From Candidatus Peregrinibacteria bacterium (GTDB lineage Bacteria; Patescibacteriota; Gracilibacteria; UBA1369; JACRIC01): a stretch of DNA of 64,000 bases. The notes under the pieces are model-generated. The model did no database searches and was not told where the DNA came from. It saw nothing but the letters and a program-made list of their open reading frames with translations. The stretch covers positions 1 through 64,000 of the forward strand of contig JACPHH010000028.1 of NCBI GenBank assembly GCA_016188705.1, written 5' to 3'. Below are positions 1-9,282 of the stretch, in pieces (within the stretch, counting starts at the first letter, position 1; each line of letters opens with the position of its first letter). The translations under genes and the position numbers were made by a program.

Positions 1-306
1 GACAATCGTTTTAAAATTTGTTTCCCAATACCACTCCTGAATAAAAATCGGCCCATTTTTTATTTCTTTTTCCGTGTAATATTTTTGCAAACTCGACTCT
101 TTCCAATAGAGATTTTTATTTTCGTTTGATTGTATAGTTTTTTTAAACAAAGGTTCTCCAAATTTTTCAATTATTTGCTGTTCATTCCATCCAATAATTG
201 TTTCATCAATTTTTGAGTATGATTTTATAAAAAAATAATACGCAAAAATAAAAATTAAAATAGTGAAAAGAACGAAAAAAAAGATGTATTGTATTATTTT
301 TTTCAT
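1..306 (-). CDS. Partial membrane-anchored protein, BamE/SmpA-like C-terminal part, runs off the window start
   Basis: Manual reverse-strand translation MKKIIQYIFFFVLFTILIFIFAYYFFIKSYSKIDETIIGWNEQQIIEKFGEPLFKKTIQ... open to base 1; absent from the ORF track because it has no stop in the window. Confidence 0.6.
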   Translation of the reverse strand, partial: MKKIIQYIFFFVLFTILIFIFAYYFFIKSYSKIDETIIGWNEQQIIEKFGEPLFKKTIQSNENKNLYWKESSLQKYYTEKEIKNGPIFIQEWYWETNFKTIV

Positions 307-419
307 TTTTTTTATTATAGCACTCAGTAAAAGCATTATGCAAAATAACCATCTATGCTCATTTTAAAGGCTTATTTTTTATTTTTTCAATTTCCTACTG
401 GCGACGGAGTTGAAATGAA

Positions 420-824
420 CTAATCCGTCATCACTTTAAATTCCTTAACTTTTCCATCTTCAATATCTAAAAGCAACCAAATGCTATCAATTGCAAATGC
501 TCCTGGTTCCGGTCCCATCCAATAAACGAGATCCCAATTTTTAAACTTATCGGTCTTACTTTCAGGTCCGAGGAGTTGAACAAGATCGGCTTCAGCCATC
601 CCGACTATTTTATATTTTTTTAAAAGGTCTTTATGCATTCTATAACGAATATCTTCATCAAATTTTGTTTCACCATTTTGCCATTCAGATGAATCAAACG
701 AAACCCATGATGTACGATATGGATAGAAAAAAACGAAATAAATAAAAAGTCCATACGCGAAACCAAAAACCAATAGAGATAACAACGTTCCTATGATGAT
801 TTTTTTAAATCGATTTTTTATCAT
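420..824 (-). CDS. Small membrane-anchored protein with SmpA/BamE-like motif (ADLVQLLGPES)
   Basis: ORF with N-terminal TM segment; same architecture as the preceding partial ORF. Confidence 0.55.
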   Translation of the reverse strand: MIKNRFKKIIIGTLLSLLVFGFAYGLFIYFVFFYPYRTSWVSFDSSEWQNGETKFDEDIRYRMHKDLLKKYKIVGMAEADLVQLLGPESKTDKFKNWDLVYWMGPEPGAFAIDSIWLLLDIEDGKVKEFKVMTD

Positions 825-954
825 ACTTTGTAATTAAAAAAATTTCTAAACATCATAACGAAATCGCATCAGAAAAAATGCCTTGATTCTAAATAAAGGG
901 GTTATAACCAACTCTTCCCATTTGCAATCGAAAAAACGTTTTTCAAAATCCCCC

Positions 955-1407
955 TTACTTATGATAAACGCGGGCAATAATCATGCCGCCAAAAATACTG
1001 ATAACAAAGGCTTCAATAGCCCAAACCCAAATAAGCATCAAGGGAACGTTAAAAAGAAGAAAGGTTGAAAATCCGCTTGAAATGCCCGAAATAAGAAAAA
1101 TAAGTATGCCGAAACACATGCCTTTTTCCGAAACGGTTCCATGAAGAGAAGTATGAATGATGCTATACACAAATGCCAAAACGATGCCTATAACCATTGA
1201 AAAGAAAAAAGACACGACAAAAAACACGGGAGGAGGCGGTCCAAAAGATGGCATCATGATAACGCTCCAAACTTCACGAGTAGTACCCAAAGTATAATAT
1301 CCCATTGAAAAAAGGGCCGACACGCTATGAACCACTTGAGCAAGAATGGCGTACAAAAATCCCAGAAGAACAATTTTCCCAAAACGTTTCATCTCGAACA
1401 TAAACAC
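955..1407 (-). CDS. Hypothetical multi-pass membrane protein
   Basis: 150-aa ORF, hydrophobic segments. Confidence 0.55.
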   Translation of the reverse strand: MFMFEMKRFGKIVLLGFLYAILAQVVHSVSALFSMGYYTLGTTREVWSVIMMPSFGPPPPVFFVVSFFFSMVIGIVLAFVYSIIHTSLHGTVSEKGMCFGILIFLISGISSGFSTFLLFNVPLMLIWVWAIEAFVISIFGGMIIARVYHK

Positions 1408-1522
1408 ATAATCTAAAAAAAATACGATTTATAAAAACTATAGCACTTGTAAAAATAATGTAAAAGAAAAAATGCTAAAAATATTTTGATAGGGTGAAAA
1501 TAAAAGTTGTTCACATAGAATT

Positions 1523-1987
1523 CTATTTCACCTCAATAGTTCCCGCGTCACCAGGATTCAAATGATTATGATATTTCCAGCTTCCTGAAACATCAAACGT
1601 GAACAACCAACTATCGTCCGGCTGAACGCCTTTGCAAGCATCAAAAGTACTGCCGAGACACCCGCCTGTTGTAGGATACGAACGATGACTTGGATGAATC
1701 GCTGAAGCTGTCCACATTGACCGCGAGCTTTGATTTTTAAAAATAACGGTTTCACCCTTTTTAATCCGTAAAGCCGCTGGCGAATAACCTGCGTCGGTAT
1801 ATATTACTAATTTTTTTTCCGTAACAGAATCTTCTCCTAAAGATGGCGGCAACGCCGAATTTGAGTATGTGGATGTATTTGAGTCCATAAGAAAAAATCC
1901 GCTCAACGCGATAACCAAAACAATAAAAATAATACTAACGATTTTATTTATACTAAAAACCCCCTTAAAAAACTTTGGCGCGCCCAT
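1523..1987 (-). CDS. Membrane-anchored cupredoxin-like (blue copper) protein
   Basis: N-terminal TM; PAALRIKKGETVIFKNQSS and FTFDVSGSWKYHNHLNPGDAGTIEV are cupredoxin-like. Confidence 0.75.
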   Translation of the reverse strand: MGAPKFFKGVFSINKIVSIIFIVLVIALSGFFLMDSNTSTYSNSALPPSLGEDSVTEKKLVIYTDAGYSPAALRIKKGETVIFKNQSSRSMWTASAIHPSHRSYPTTGGCLGSTFDACKGVQPDDSWLFTFDVSGSWKYHNHLNPGDAGTIEVK

Positions 1988-2379
1988 GTCGTTATTTTTT
2001 GAAAAAAAGAAACCCGAGGCAGCATTGATTGAGGAAACGCGTCAATTACAAGCGCCAACGCCGCGACAAGAAGTCCAATATCCCGCACTGTTATATCAGT
2101 AATACCGCTTACCGTCAGAACAATAATAATATGAATGGAACCGACAAAAGCCGCGAGCCACGACAAAAAATCAAAAAGCAAAAAAGCACCGACAATAATA
2201 TCCAAAATGGCAGTCCCGATCATGGCTTTCTCCAAAGGAACAGGCAAAAGACCCGCCGCCCATGGCTGCAAATAGCCGCCCCAAGCCTCCGGAGTTTTAA
2301 AAATCAAAACGCCAATCCACAAAAAAGTGATTGCCAAACCGACTCTTAAAAAATGAAATGATGTTTTTTTCATGCTCAA
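1948..2379 (-). CDS. DoxX-like membrane protein
   Basis: LRVGLAITFLWIGVLIF...PWAAGLLPVPLEKAMIGTAILDIIVGAFLL pattern. Confidence 0.6.
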   Translation of the reverse strand: MSMKKTSFHFLRVGLAITFLWIGVLIFKTPEAWGGYLQPWAAGLLPVPLEKAMIGTAILDIIVGAFLLFDFLSWLAAFVGSIHIIIVLTVSGITDITVRDIGLLVAALALVIDAFPQSMLPRVSFFQKITTWARQSFLRGFLV

Positions 2380-2402
2380 ATTTTTTATATTAAATTTTTA
2401 TA

Positions 2403-2816
2403 TCAGAATTTAAGATTGCTTGCCAAAATTATAATCCCCATAAACCAAATGGTAAAGGCGGACATAAGACACCAAAAACACCAGGCTTTAATCACTCGCC
2501 ACTGAAGATAAGTAAAAACCAAAGACAGAACCGCTCCAATCAAAACAGAAAGTTTAAAAAGAAGCTCCCAAAACATCAGCGGTCCGATGCCGATGACCAA
2601 AAAACTTGAAATAAATGAAGCCGAAATATAGAACAACAAACCCAAAATATCATTTGGGATGATAAAAATTTTATTATATTTACTGTTTAAAACCAAAACG
2701 CAACTCTCTCCAATGGGGCAAACGGGTTTTTCATGTTCAATCCGCGTACGAATAAGATAGGCTGTTTCGCTTATGCCAATCGCCGAGAGTGTAAAAAGAA
2801 GCGCGAATGCTGTCAT
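2403..2816 (-). CDS. Vitamin K epoxide reductase (VKOR) family protein
   Basis: CPIGESC loop, WCFWC CxxC motif, multi-TM. Confidence 0.75.
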   Translation of the reverse strand: MTAFALLFTLSAIGISETAYLIRTRIEHEKPVCPIGESCVLVLNSKYNKIFIIPNDILGLLFYISASFISSFLVIGIGPLMFWELLFKLSVLIGAVLSLVFTYLQWRVIKAWCFWCLMSAFTIWFMGIIILASNLKF

Positions 2817-2836
2817 TCCGTAATGTTAGGCGGTTA

Positions 2837-3193
2837 TTATTTTTTTGGATTTGGACCATATTTATTTTCTCCAGGGTTACTATCTTTAGCCATTAATACC
2901 ACTAACCAAATGAATCCAATCAATGGAATAAGGTTTATTAATAACATCCAGCCGCTTTTTCCAATATCGTGCAATCTTCTTACTGAAACAGCTAATACCG
3001 GAATAAAAACCGCCAAAGAATAAATACCAGACATTCCAAGACTTACTCCTAAATTGCGTTTAATAAATTCATCAATAATACTAAGCACGATGCTAATAAT
3101 TATATTGAATAAAATAAAATACCAATACTCGGCCCGTTGAGAACGTCCATTAAAAACGGCGTACTTCTTCAATGCTGATAGGTAATAATTCAT
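2837..3193 (-). CDS. DUF805 family membrane protein
   Basis: NYYLSALKKYAVFNGRSQRAEYWYFILFN...RRLHDIGKSGW. Confidence 0.9.
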   Translation of the reverse strand: MNYYLSALKKYAVFNGRSQRAEYWYFILFNIIISIVLSIIDEFIKRNLGVSLGMSGIYSLAVFIPVLAVSVRRLHDIGKSGWMLLINLIPLIGFIWLVVLMAKDSNPGENKYGPNPKK

Positions 3194-3353
3194 GATATTT
3201 TAATTTTAAAAATTATGACGACCTTAATTGAGAAACATTAAAAAGGGCTTAAAAATTCCCTTAAAAATAATATACCAAAAAAAATAAAATTTTCAACCTT
3301 AGAAATTTTTTATTCCACTTAAAATTTAGGCAGTGTTCACAGCGGTCAAACTT

Positions 3354-3795
3354 TGGTGGAGATGCCGGGAGTCGAACCCGGGTCCAAAGACGAAGAAGAA
3401 AAACCTCTACAATCATAGTTTGCTTTCATTGAGCCATTAAAAGATAAAAAACAAACGAAAAACCTTATAATGGCAAGTTCAAAATTTTCGTGATTTTGAC
3501 CGAACTTACAAATCAAAATCCTTATCCTGAAAAGTTACACCGTAAAGAAATTATCAGGAATCATTTCCCACGATGCTCGTCAGCCTCCATTAAGGGAGGC
3601 TGAAACGAGAAAAACCTTAGGCAAGAACTGGCACGGGAGCAAGAGCCTTGAGAGCCCTTACTGTTGCCATCTCACCAAAAGTTCGCAGATTTTCTGCACT
3701 TAATGCGCGCTGGACGGATTAAAGGTGGGACAGCGCGACCACCTGATTGCCATCTTTCCTCAAAAACATCTCTGTCGAAGCCAAATTACATCCCC
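3354..3795 (-). ncRNA. ssrA: tmRNA (ssrA)
   Basis: Reverse strand begins GGGGATGTAATTTGGCTTCGACAG and ends GGACCCGGGTTCGACTCCCGGCATCTCCACCA; tag ORF GCA ACA GTA AGG ... GCC TAA at 3617-3667. Confidence 0.95.
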
Positions 3796-3842
3796 ATGTG
3801 TCAAAGAGCAAAAAAAGTATAGCAATAAAACCTTATTTGTAA

Positions 3843-4006
3843 AGGAACCTCTGAAAAACGTAACTTCGTAACGAAATTTTACCATGTTGAGCGAAAAATG
3901 TGAAAAGCGACAAAGACGTATCAGATAAGATACGTTGAGGAGCTTTGAACATTTTGCAGCCAACATGGTAAAATTGCAGTAGATGGTAGGTTTTTCAGAG
4001 GTTCCT
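3843..4006. repeat. Family-1 nested-hairpin repeat, copy A
   Basis: 17-bp perfect terminal inverted repeat AGGAACCTCTGAAAAAC / GTTTTTCAGAGGTTCCT; inner stems AATTTTACCATGTTG/CAACATGGTAAAATT, AAAATGT/ACATTTT, ACGTATC/GATACGT. Confidence 0.9.
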
Positions 4007-4172
4007 AAAGCGCGTCATGGGTACCGATGTCATAAAAAATAAACACCGCGCCATCTTTTCTATAAAGAGCTCTTAAATCATATCCGATAAAAATAGCTCG
4101 ATATCCAAAAAGTTTTCCGCCAAGAATATGATTTTTCAGTTTTGTATCAAAAGGATTACGCTCAAATAAAAA
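4005..4172 (-). pseudogene. 5'-truncated RelE/YafQ-type toxin remnant
   Basis: Manual translation FLFERNPFDTKLKNHILGGKLFGYRAIFIGYDLRALYRKDGAVFIFYDIGTHDAL*. Confidence 0.75.
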
Positions 4173-4174
4173 GC

Positions 4175-7100
4175 CTACAAATGTTTCTTTTTAGGCTTGC
4201 TTCCAAGCCGTTTCACGTTCTCTCGAAGCTCTGAAAACCAATTTACGCCCAAATCCTTGCTTTTAATTTTCAACTTGCTTCCGCTAATAATCCACTTGCT
4301 GTTATACTCAAGCATGTTAAAAATGTGTTCAGGCTTCATTTTGTCCGACATCGTCATCACAATTTGCCGCTGATCGGGATCGTGAATATTTTCAGCCTTA
4401 ATATTTGTAAGAAAAGCCTTTTTCGCCAAAATTTTCACTTCCAACACCCTGAAAAGATTACGCACTTCTCGCGGCATTTGTCCATAATCTTCCACGAGTT
4501 CGCCGGACAATTCATCAAGATATTCTTTATTATCCGCGGAAGCAAGCCGTTGATACACATTAATTTTCTCCTTCGTGTTAACGACATAATAATCAGGAAT
4601 AAAACAAGTAAGAGGAAGTTCAATCGACACGTCCGCGATTTCTTCAGTTTCCGCCCGCTTCCCTGCTTTCAAATCCTCAACGGCCTTATTGAGCATGCGC
4701 ATAAAATGACTCACTCCAACCACGTTAATGGCGCCATGCTGATTAACTCCCAAAATATCGCCTGCTCCGCGAATTTCAAGATCCTTCATGGCAATTTGAA
4801 AACCTGATCCCAATTCAGAAGCCTCAACAATGGCGCGAAGGCGTTTTTTAGCATCAAGAGGAAGTTTTTGCTGATGATAAAGAAAATAAGCATAAGCTTG
4901 CGTTCGACTTCGACCCACGCGACCTCTCAATTGATAAAGCTGCGCGAGTCCAAATCGTTCAGCGTTATTTACAATCAAAGTATTGGCATTTGGAAGATCA
5001 ATTCCATTTTCAATAATCGTGGAACTCACAAGAACATCATATTTACCATCTTTAAAATTAATAATAGCCTGTTCCAATTCGGAATTAGAAAGCTTTCCGT
5101 GAGCGACAATAAATTTTGCTTCAGGGATAAGAGTAGACAGGCGTTCCATGACGCCATCAATGGTTTGCACCCGATTATGAAGAAAATAAACCTGACCCTT
5201 TCGTGCGATTTCACGTAAAATCACGTCGCGCACAAGCTCATTTGAATACCTTCGAACCTCGGTAATAACGGGAAGCCTGCCCGGAGGCGGCGTGGTGATA
5301 GTGGTAATGTCGCGAATTTTATTAAGCGCGATATTCAGTGTTCTTGGAATCGGCGTCGCGGTAAGAGTCATGATATCTACTTCTTTTCGAAGATGTTTAA
5401 GGGTTTCTTTCTGCTTCACCCCAAACCGCTGCTCTTCATCAATAATAACAAGACCAAGGTCTTTAAATTTAATATCGCTTTGAAGGAGTCGATGCGTTCC
5501 AATAATAATATCGACCTCGCCTCGTTCCAAACGACATAAAATATCTTTTTGTTCTTTTTTACTTTTAAAGCGCGAAAGCATTTCCACCCTGACATGAAAA
5601 TCATTCATTCTTTTTGTAAAAGAATGATAGTGCTGATCCGCCAAAATAGTAATAGGTGAAATAAGCGCGACCTGTTTGCCGTTTTGAACCGCCTTAAAAC
5701 TTGCCCTCATGGCCACTTCCGTTTTTCCAAATCCAACGTCTCCACAAATAAGCCTATCCATTGGCTTAGCTTTTTCCATGTCGGCCTTAACGTCAAGAAT
5801 GGCTTTCACTTGACCGGGAGTCTCTTCGTAAGGAAAAGTTTTTTCAAATTTTTCCTGGTCAGGGACGTCTTGTTTAAAAGCAAATCCTTTCGCTTGTTGC
5901 CGACCGGCGTACAATTCCAAAAGCTCTTGAGCGATTTTTTCCGTTTCTTTGCGAACTTTATTCGTAACAGTAGCCCATTCAGCCGAACCAAGCCGCGTTA
6001 ATTTTGGAGCGCCTTCCGACGCGCCTATATACTTATTAACTTTATCAGCCTGATCAATTGGAACAAAAAGCTTATCATTTTCCGCGTAGCCGATTTTTAA
6101 ATATTCCCGCGTTACGTTATCAACGGTTCGTTTCTCCAAGCCCTGATACATGCCAATACCATGGTCTGAATGAACCACGTAATCGTTTACGCGAAGACTT
6201 GTAAGAAAATCGAGATACACTTTTTGTGAAGACTGGGCTCGTTTGCGCTCCTTAAAACTCATAATCTCCTTATCCGTCATGACAAGAATCTTCTCGTGCG
6301 GATTTTGAAAGGCATAAGGATACGTATCTTCTTTATCGATTTCTAAAAGAAAAATTCCATCTTTCTCTTGCTGGGACGCCATTACATGAAATGGAATATT
6401 TTTTTCATCAAAAATCGCCTTCATTTCATTAAAGTTTTTCGTAAAAAAAAGAATTTTCCAATTCGTCTGTTGCTTCTCGCGAAAATCATTCAAAAGATCA
6501 TGCAAAGAATAATACCGAAGAACAGAAAGATAATGAAGGTTTTCGTGGCGATCGCCTTCTTCAAAAAATGACGTAAAGCTTAAGGAATGAAATTGCTCTT
6601 TTCTTTGCTTAAACACGGTGTCAAAAAGCTCAGAAAACTCATCAATGGCCTCAATTTCATCATCAATAACAAGCGTTTCTTTTGGTAAATAATCCATAAG
6701 ACAACTACGAGAAAAATCACCATTCACGGGATATATTTCTAAATGAGTCAATTCCGTAAGGTGCGACTGTGTTGTTTTATCAATTAACATCATTTTACCA
6801 AGTTGATCAAAGTCAGCCTCAATCACCACGGGACTCTCCATGTTCACGGGAAAAATCGACAAAACTCCTCCTTGCCGAAAATACTTTCCTTTATCTAAAA
6901 CCATGTCTTCTGAAACCTCATATCCACGATCAATAAGTTGTTCAAAAAGATCCATAATCGGCATATTATCACCCTTTTTAAGAGTAATAACCCTTTGAAT
7001 AATTTCATCATAAAGAGGAACTGTTTGAAAAAGGGAAGTATAGGAAAAAACAATAATAACCCGATCGCTATTTTGAAGAAGAGAAAGTGTTTCCAAAAGC

Positions 7101-7411
7101 CTCATTTGATTTATTTTTTCCTTTTCTTTATTCCCCTCTTGATTTAAGTCAAGCTCCAGGCTGTAAACAGGAATATCTGTCCACATATGAAGAGAATGAA
7201 TAACATTTTCTTGTTCTGAAAAATTATTTACTCCCCAAAAAATCTTTTTTATTCCTTTGTCGCGCCGAAGAATATCGGAAATAATAAAAACTTTCGCGGA
7301 AAAATTTGAAACGCCGGAAAGGCTGATATTTTTAAATGCTTGAAAAAAAGAAAAAACTTTCAAATTATACTCATCCCCAAAAAGCGCGATAAGGTTTTTT
7401 AAAGCTAGCAA
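4175..7411 (-). CDS. mfd: Transcription-repair coupling factor Mfd
   Basis: CarD-like domain (DYVVHSDHGIGMYQGLEKR), SF2 helicase motifs (GDVGFGKTEVAMRA, DEEQRFGV, RGRVGRS), TRCF C-terminus. Confidence 0.97.
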   Translation of the reverse strand: MLALKNLIALFGDEYNLKVFSFFQAFKNISLSGVSNFSAKVFIISDILRRDKGIKKIFWGVNNFSEQENVIHSLHMWTDIPVYSLELDLNQEGNKEKEKINQMRLLETLSLLQNSDRVIIVFSYTSLFQTVPLYDEIIQRVITLKKGDNMPIMDLFEQLIDRGYEVSEDMVLDKGKYFRQGGVLSIFPVNMESPVVIEADFDQLGKMMLIDKTTQSHLTELTHLEIYPVNGDFSRSCLMDYLPKETLVIDDEIEAIDEFSELFDTVFKQRKEQFHSLSFTSFFEEGDRHENLHYLSVLRYYSLHDLLNDFREKQQTNWKILFFTKNFNEMKAIFDEKNIPFHVMASQQEKDGIFLLEIDKEDTYPYAFQNPHEKILVMTDKEIMSFKERKRAQSSQKVYLDFLTSLRVNDYVVHSDHGIGMYQGLEKRTVDNVTREYLKIGYAENDKLFVPIDQADKVNKYIGASEGAPKLTRLGSAEWATVTNKVRKETEKIAQELLELYAGRQQAKGFAFKQDVPDQEKFEKTFPYEETPGQVKAILDVKADMEKAKPMDRLICGDVGFGKTEVAMRASFKAVQNGKQVALISPITILADQHYHSFTKRMNDFHVRVEMLSRFKSKKEQKDILCRLERGEVDIIIGTHRLLQSDIKFKDLGLVIIDEEQRFGVKQKETLKHLRKEVDIMTLTATPIPRTLNIALNKIRDITTITTPPPGRLPVITEVRRYSNELVRDVILREIARKGQVYFLHNRVQTIDGVMERLSTLIPEAKFIVAHGKLSNSELEQAIINFKDGKYDVLVSSTIIENGIDLPNANTLIVNNAERFGLAQLYQLRGRVGRSRTQAYAYFLYHQQKLPLDAKKRLRAIVEASELGSGFQIAMKDLEIRGAGDILGVNQHGAINVVGVSHFMRMLNKAVEDLKAGKRAETEEIADVSIELPLTCFIPDYYVVNTKEKINVYQRLASADNKEYLDELSGELVEDYGQMPREVRNLFRVLEVKILAKKAFLTNIKAENIHDPDQRQIVMTMSDKMKPEHIFNMLEYNSKWIISGSKLKIKSKDLGVNWFSELRENVKRLGSKPKKKHL

Positions 7412-7561
7412 AGAATATAAAAAAAATAATAAATAAATTTATTAAGACTTCTTGGGGTTTTCAGGCTTATTCATATTTAATCTCGATTACAACACCTAAA
7501 AACTATTGAAAAAGGTGATTTTATAAAAAACAAAATACTAAAAATTGTTTATATAAAATAA

Positions 7562-8680
7562 TTACATCTTAAGAGGCATAATAATATGGATGTAATCATC
7601 TTTTCCGAGCGGCTTAAGAAGCGCTGGTGATAATTTGGAATCAATTTCAAAAACCACCTCATGGCTTCCAATATTAGTTAAAATATCAAGAAGAAATTGA
7701 AAATTAAGAGCTATTTGATTATCTTCTCCTTGTATTTGAGTAGAAATTTCTGTTGTTTCCTCTCCAACTTGGGTTTCTCCCGTGGATAAAATAAGTTTTT
7801 GCTCATTTGTAAGGCTTATTTTAATATTATTACTTTCTTCTAATACAAACAGACTTACCTTTTTTACGCCAAGAATAAAATCTTGAGTTAAAAGAGTGCA
7901 TTTTGTTTTACTGGTTTGGGGAATAATTTTTTCATAATCAGGAAAACTCCCTTCAATAAGTCGTGAAACAAGTTCAATATTATCCACTTTAAAAAGTATT
8001 TGATTTTTTGAAACCTGTACTTCAATGGGAATATTACTAGATAAACTCATAAGAATTTTCCCAAGTTCTTGAATGGTTTTTGCTGGAATAATGCACTGAA
8101 TATTATTTTTCACTACTTCTTGCAAAGTAATTATTTTTTTAGAAAGTCGATAGCTGTCAGTGGCGACAAGAGTAAGTTTATTTTTATCAACATGAAAAAG
8201 AATACCCGCGAGAGTTGGTCTGGAAAGATTTACTGAGGCGGCAAAAACAACTTGATTAATGCCATTTATAAATTCTTCTACTGGAAGATTTACAATATTC
8301 GGCTGTTCGATTTTAGGAATAAGAGGAAATTCATCTGCTGAAATACCTTTTATTTTTGTTCTTGAAGACTTTGATTTAATAGCAAGAGTAAGACCTTCTT
8401 CGAGTTTAAATTCTATTTTTTCATCTTGAAGAAGGTGTATATAATTCGTAAAAAGTTTAGCGGGGAGTGTAATACTTCCTTCGTTTTGAATATCAGCTTG
8501 AATCCAAAAATGAATGGCAATTTCAAGATTTGTGGCGGAAAAATAAAGTCTTTTTCCTTCTGCTTTTAAAAGAATATTATTTAAAACAGGTAAGGTGTTA
8601 TGAAGACTTACTGCTTTATTTACAATATTTAAAGCAAATATCAGGCTTTTTTGATCTACTGAGAGTTTCATAAAATTCAA
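7562..8680 (-). CDS. dnaN: DNA polymerase III subunit beta (sliding clamp)
   Basis: 372 aa; MKLSVDQKSLIFALNIVNKAVS..., VATDSYRLS, C-terminal IIMPLKM. Confidence 0.95.
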   Translation of the reverse strand: MNFMKLSVDQKSLIFALNIVNKAVSLHNTLPVLNNILLKAEGKRLYFSATNLEIAIHFWIQADIQNEGSITLPAKLFTNYIHLLQDEKIEFKLEEGLTLAIKSKSSRTKIKGISADEFPLIPKIEQPNIVNLPVEEFINGINQVVFAASVNLSRPTLAGILFHVDKNKLTLVATDSYRLSKKIITLQEVVKNNIQCIIPAKTIQELGKILMSLSSNIPIEVQVSKNQILFKVDNIELVSRLIEGSFPDYEKIIPQTSKTKCTLLTQDFILGVKKVSLFVLEESNNIKISLTNEQKLILSTGETQVGEETTEISTQIQGEDNQIALNFQFLLDILTNIGSHEVVFEIDSKLSPALLKPLGKDDYIHIIMPLKM

Positions 8681-8689
8681 TAATACCCA

Positions 8690-9280
8690 CTCATTATAAT
8701 CAAAAAAAAGTTTCTGACAAACTATTTCAAAACCTTACGACATAATTTTTTTAAAATATATAAAATAGTAGTAAATAGACAGGGCTTGATAAATTTTTTT
8801 ATTATTAGATATTTATATTTAGAGTATTAAAAAGCTTATTAAAAATATAAAAGAAAAAAGTTGAATATTTTTTTAATTCAAAAATAATGGCAATAAAGTA
8901 AAAGTTTTAGACAGTGTGTTAATAAAAACTTAACTCTAATAAAATAATATTTTTCTTTATTTTAAAAATAAAAAAAACATCATTATATAGAGAAAAATAA
9001 AGGAATAAAAAAATAAGTCATGGCGAAAAAAATTCTTCTGTCTAAAACTTGTGTATAACTTGTTAAAAAATATACGCGTATAAACTTTTTAACAAAGATT
9101 TTTTTTCAAACCATTTACCAAGGAAAAACTCAATTTTTTGCCGTAAAAATGGGAAAAATAAAACATTGAGATATTAAAAAATAAAAAACAAAAATAAAAA
9201 AGTGAAAAAATACTTTTCTACAAATAAAGGAAACTTTCCAACTAAATAAAAAAAGTAAGGCGATGAGTAAATGCTAAAAA
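8690..9280. other. Possible replication origin region upstream of dnaN
   Basis: Very AT-rich intergenic region; TTATACACA (reverse strand) at 9050-9058; 12-bp palindrome TATACGCGTATA at 9071-9082; 11-bp inverted repeat GTTTTAGACAG/CTGTCTAAAAC at 8904/9038. Confidence 0.4.
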
Positions 9281-9282
9281 AA

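Noticed and set aside
4325-7147. Plus-strand ORFs antisense to mfd (e.g. 4325-4807, 4868-5218, 6938-7147)
   Set aside because: Low-complexity translations opposite a clear conserved gene; no independent support.
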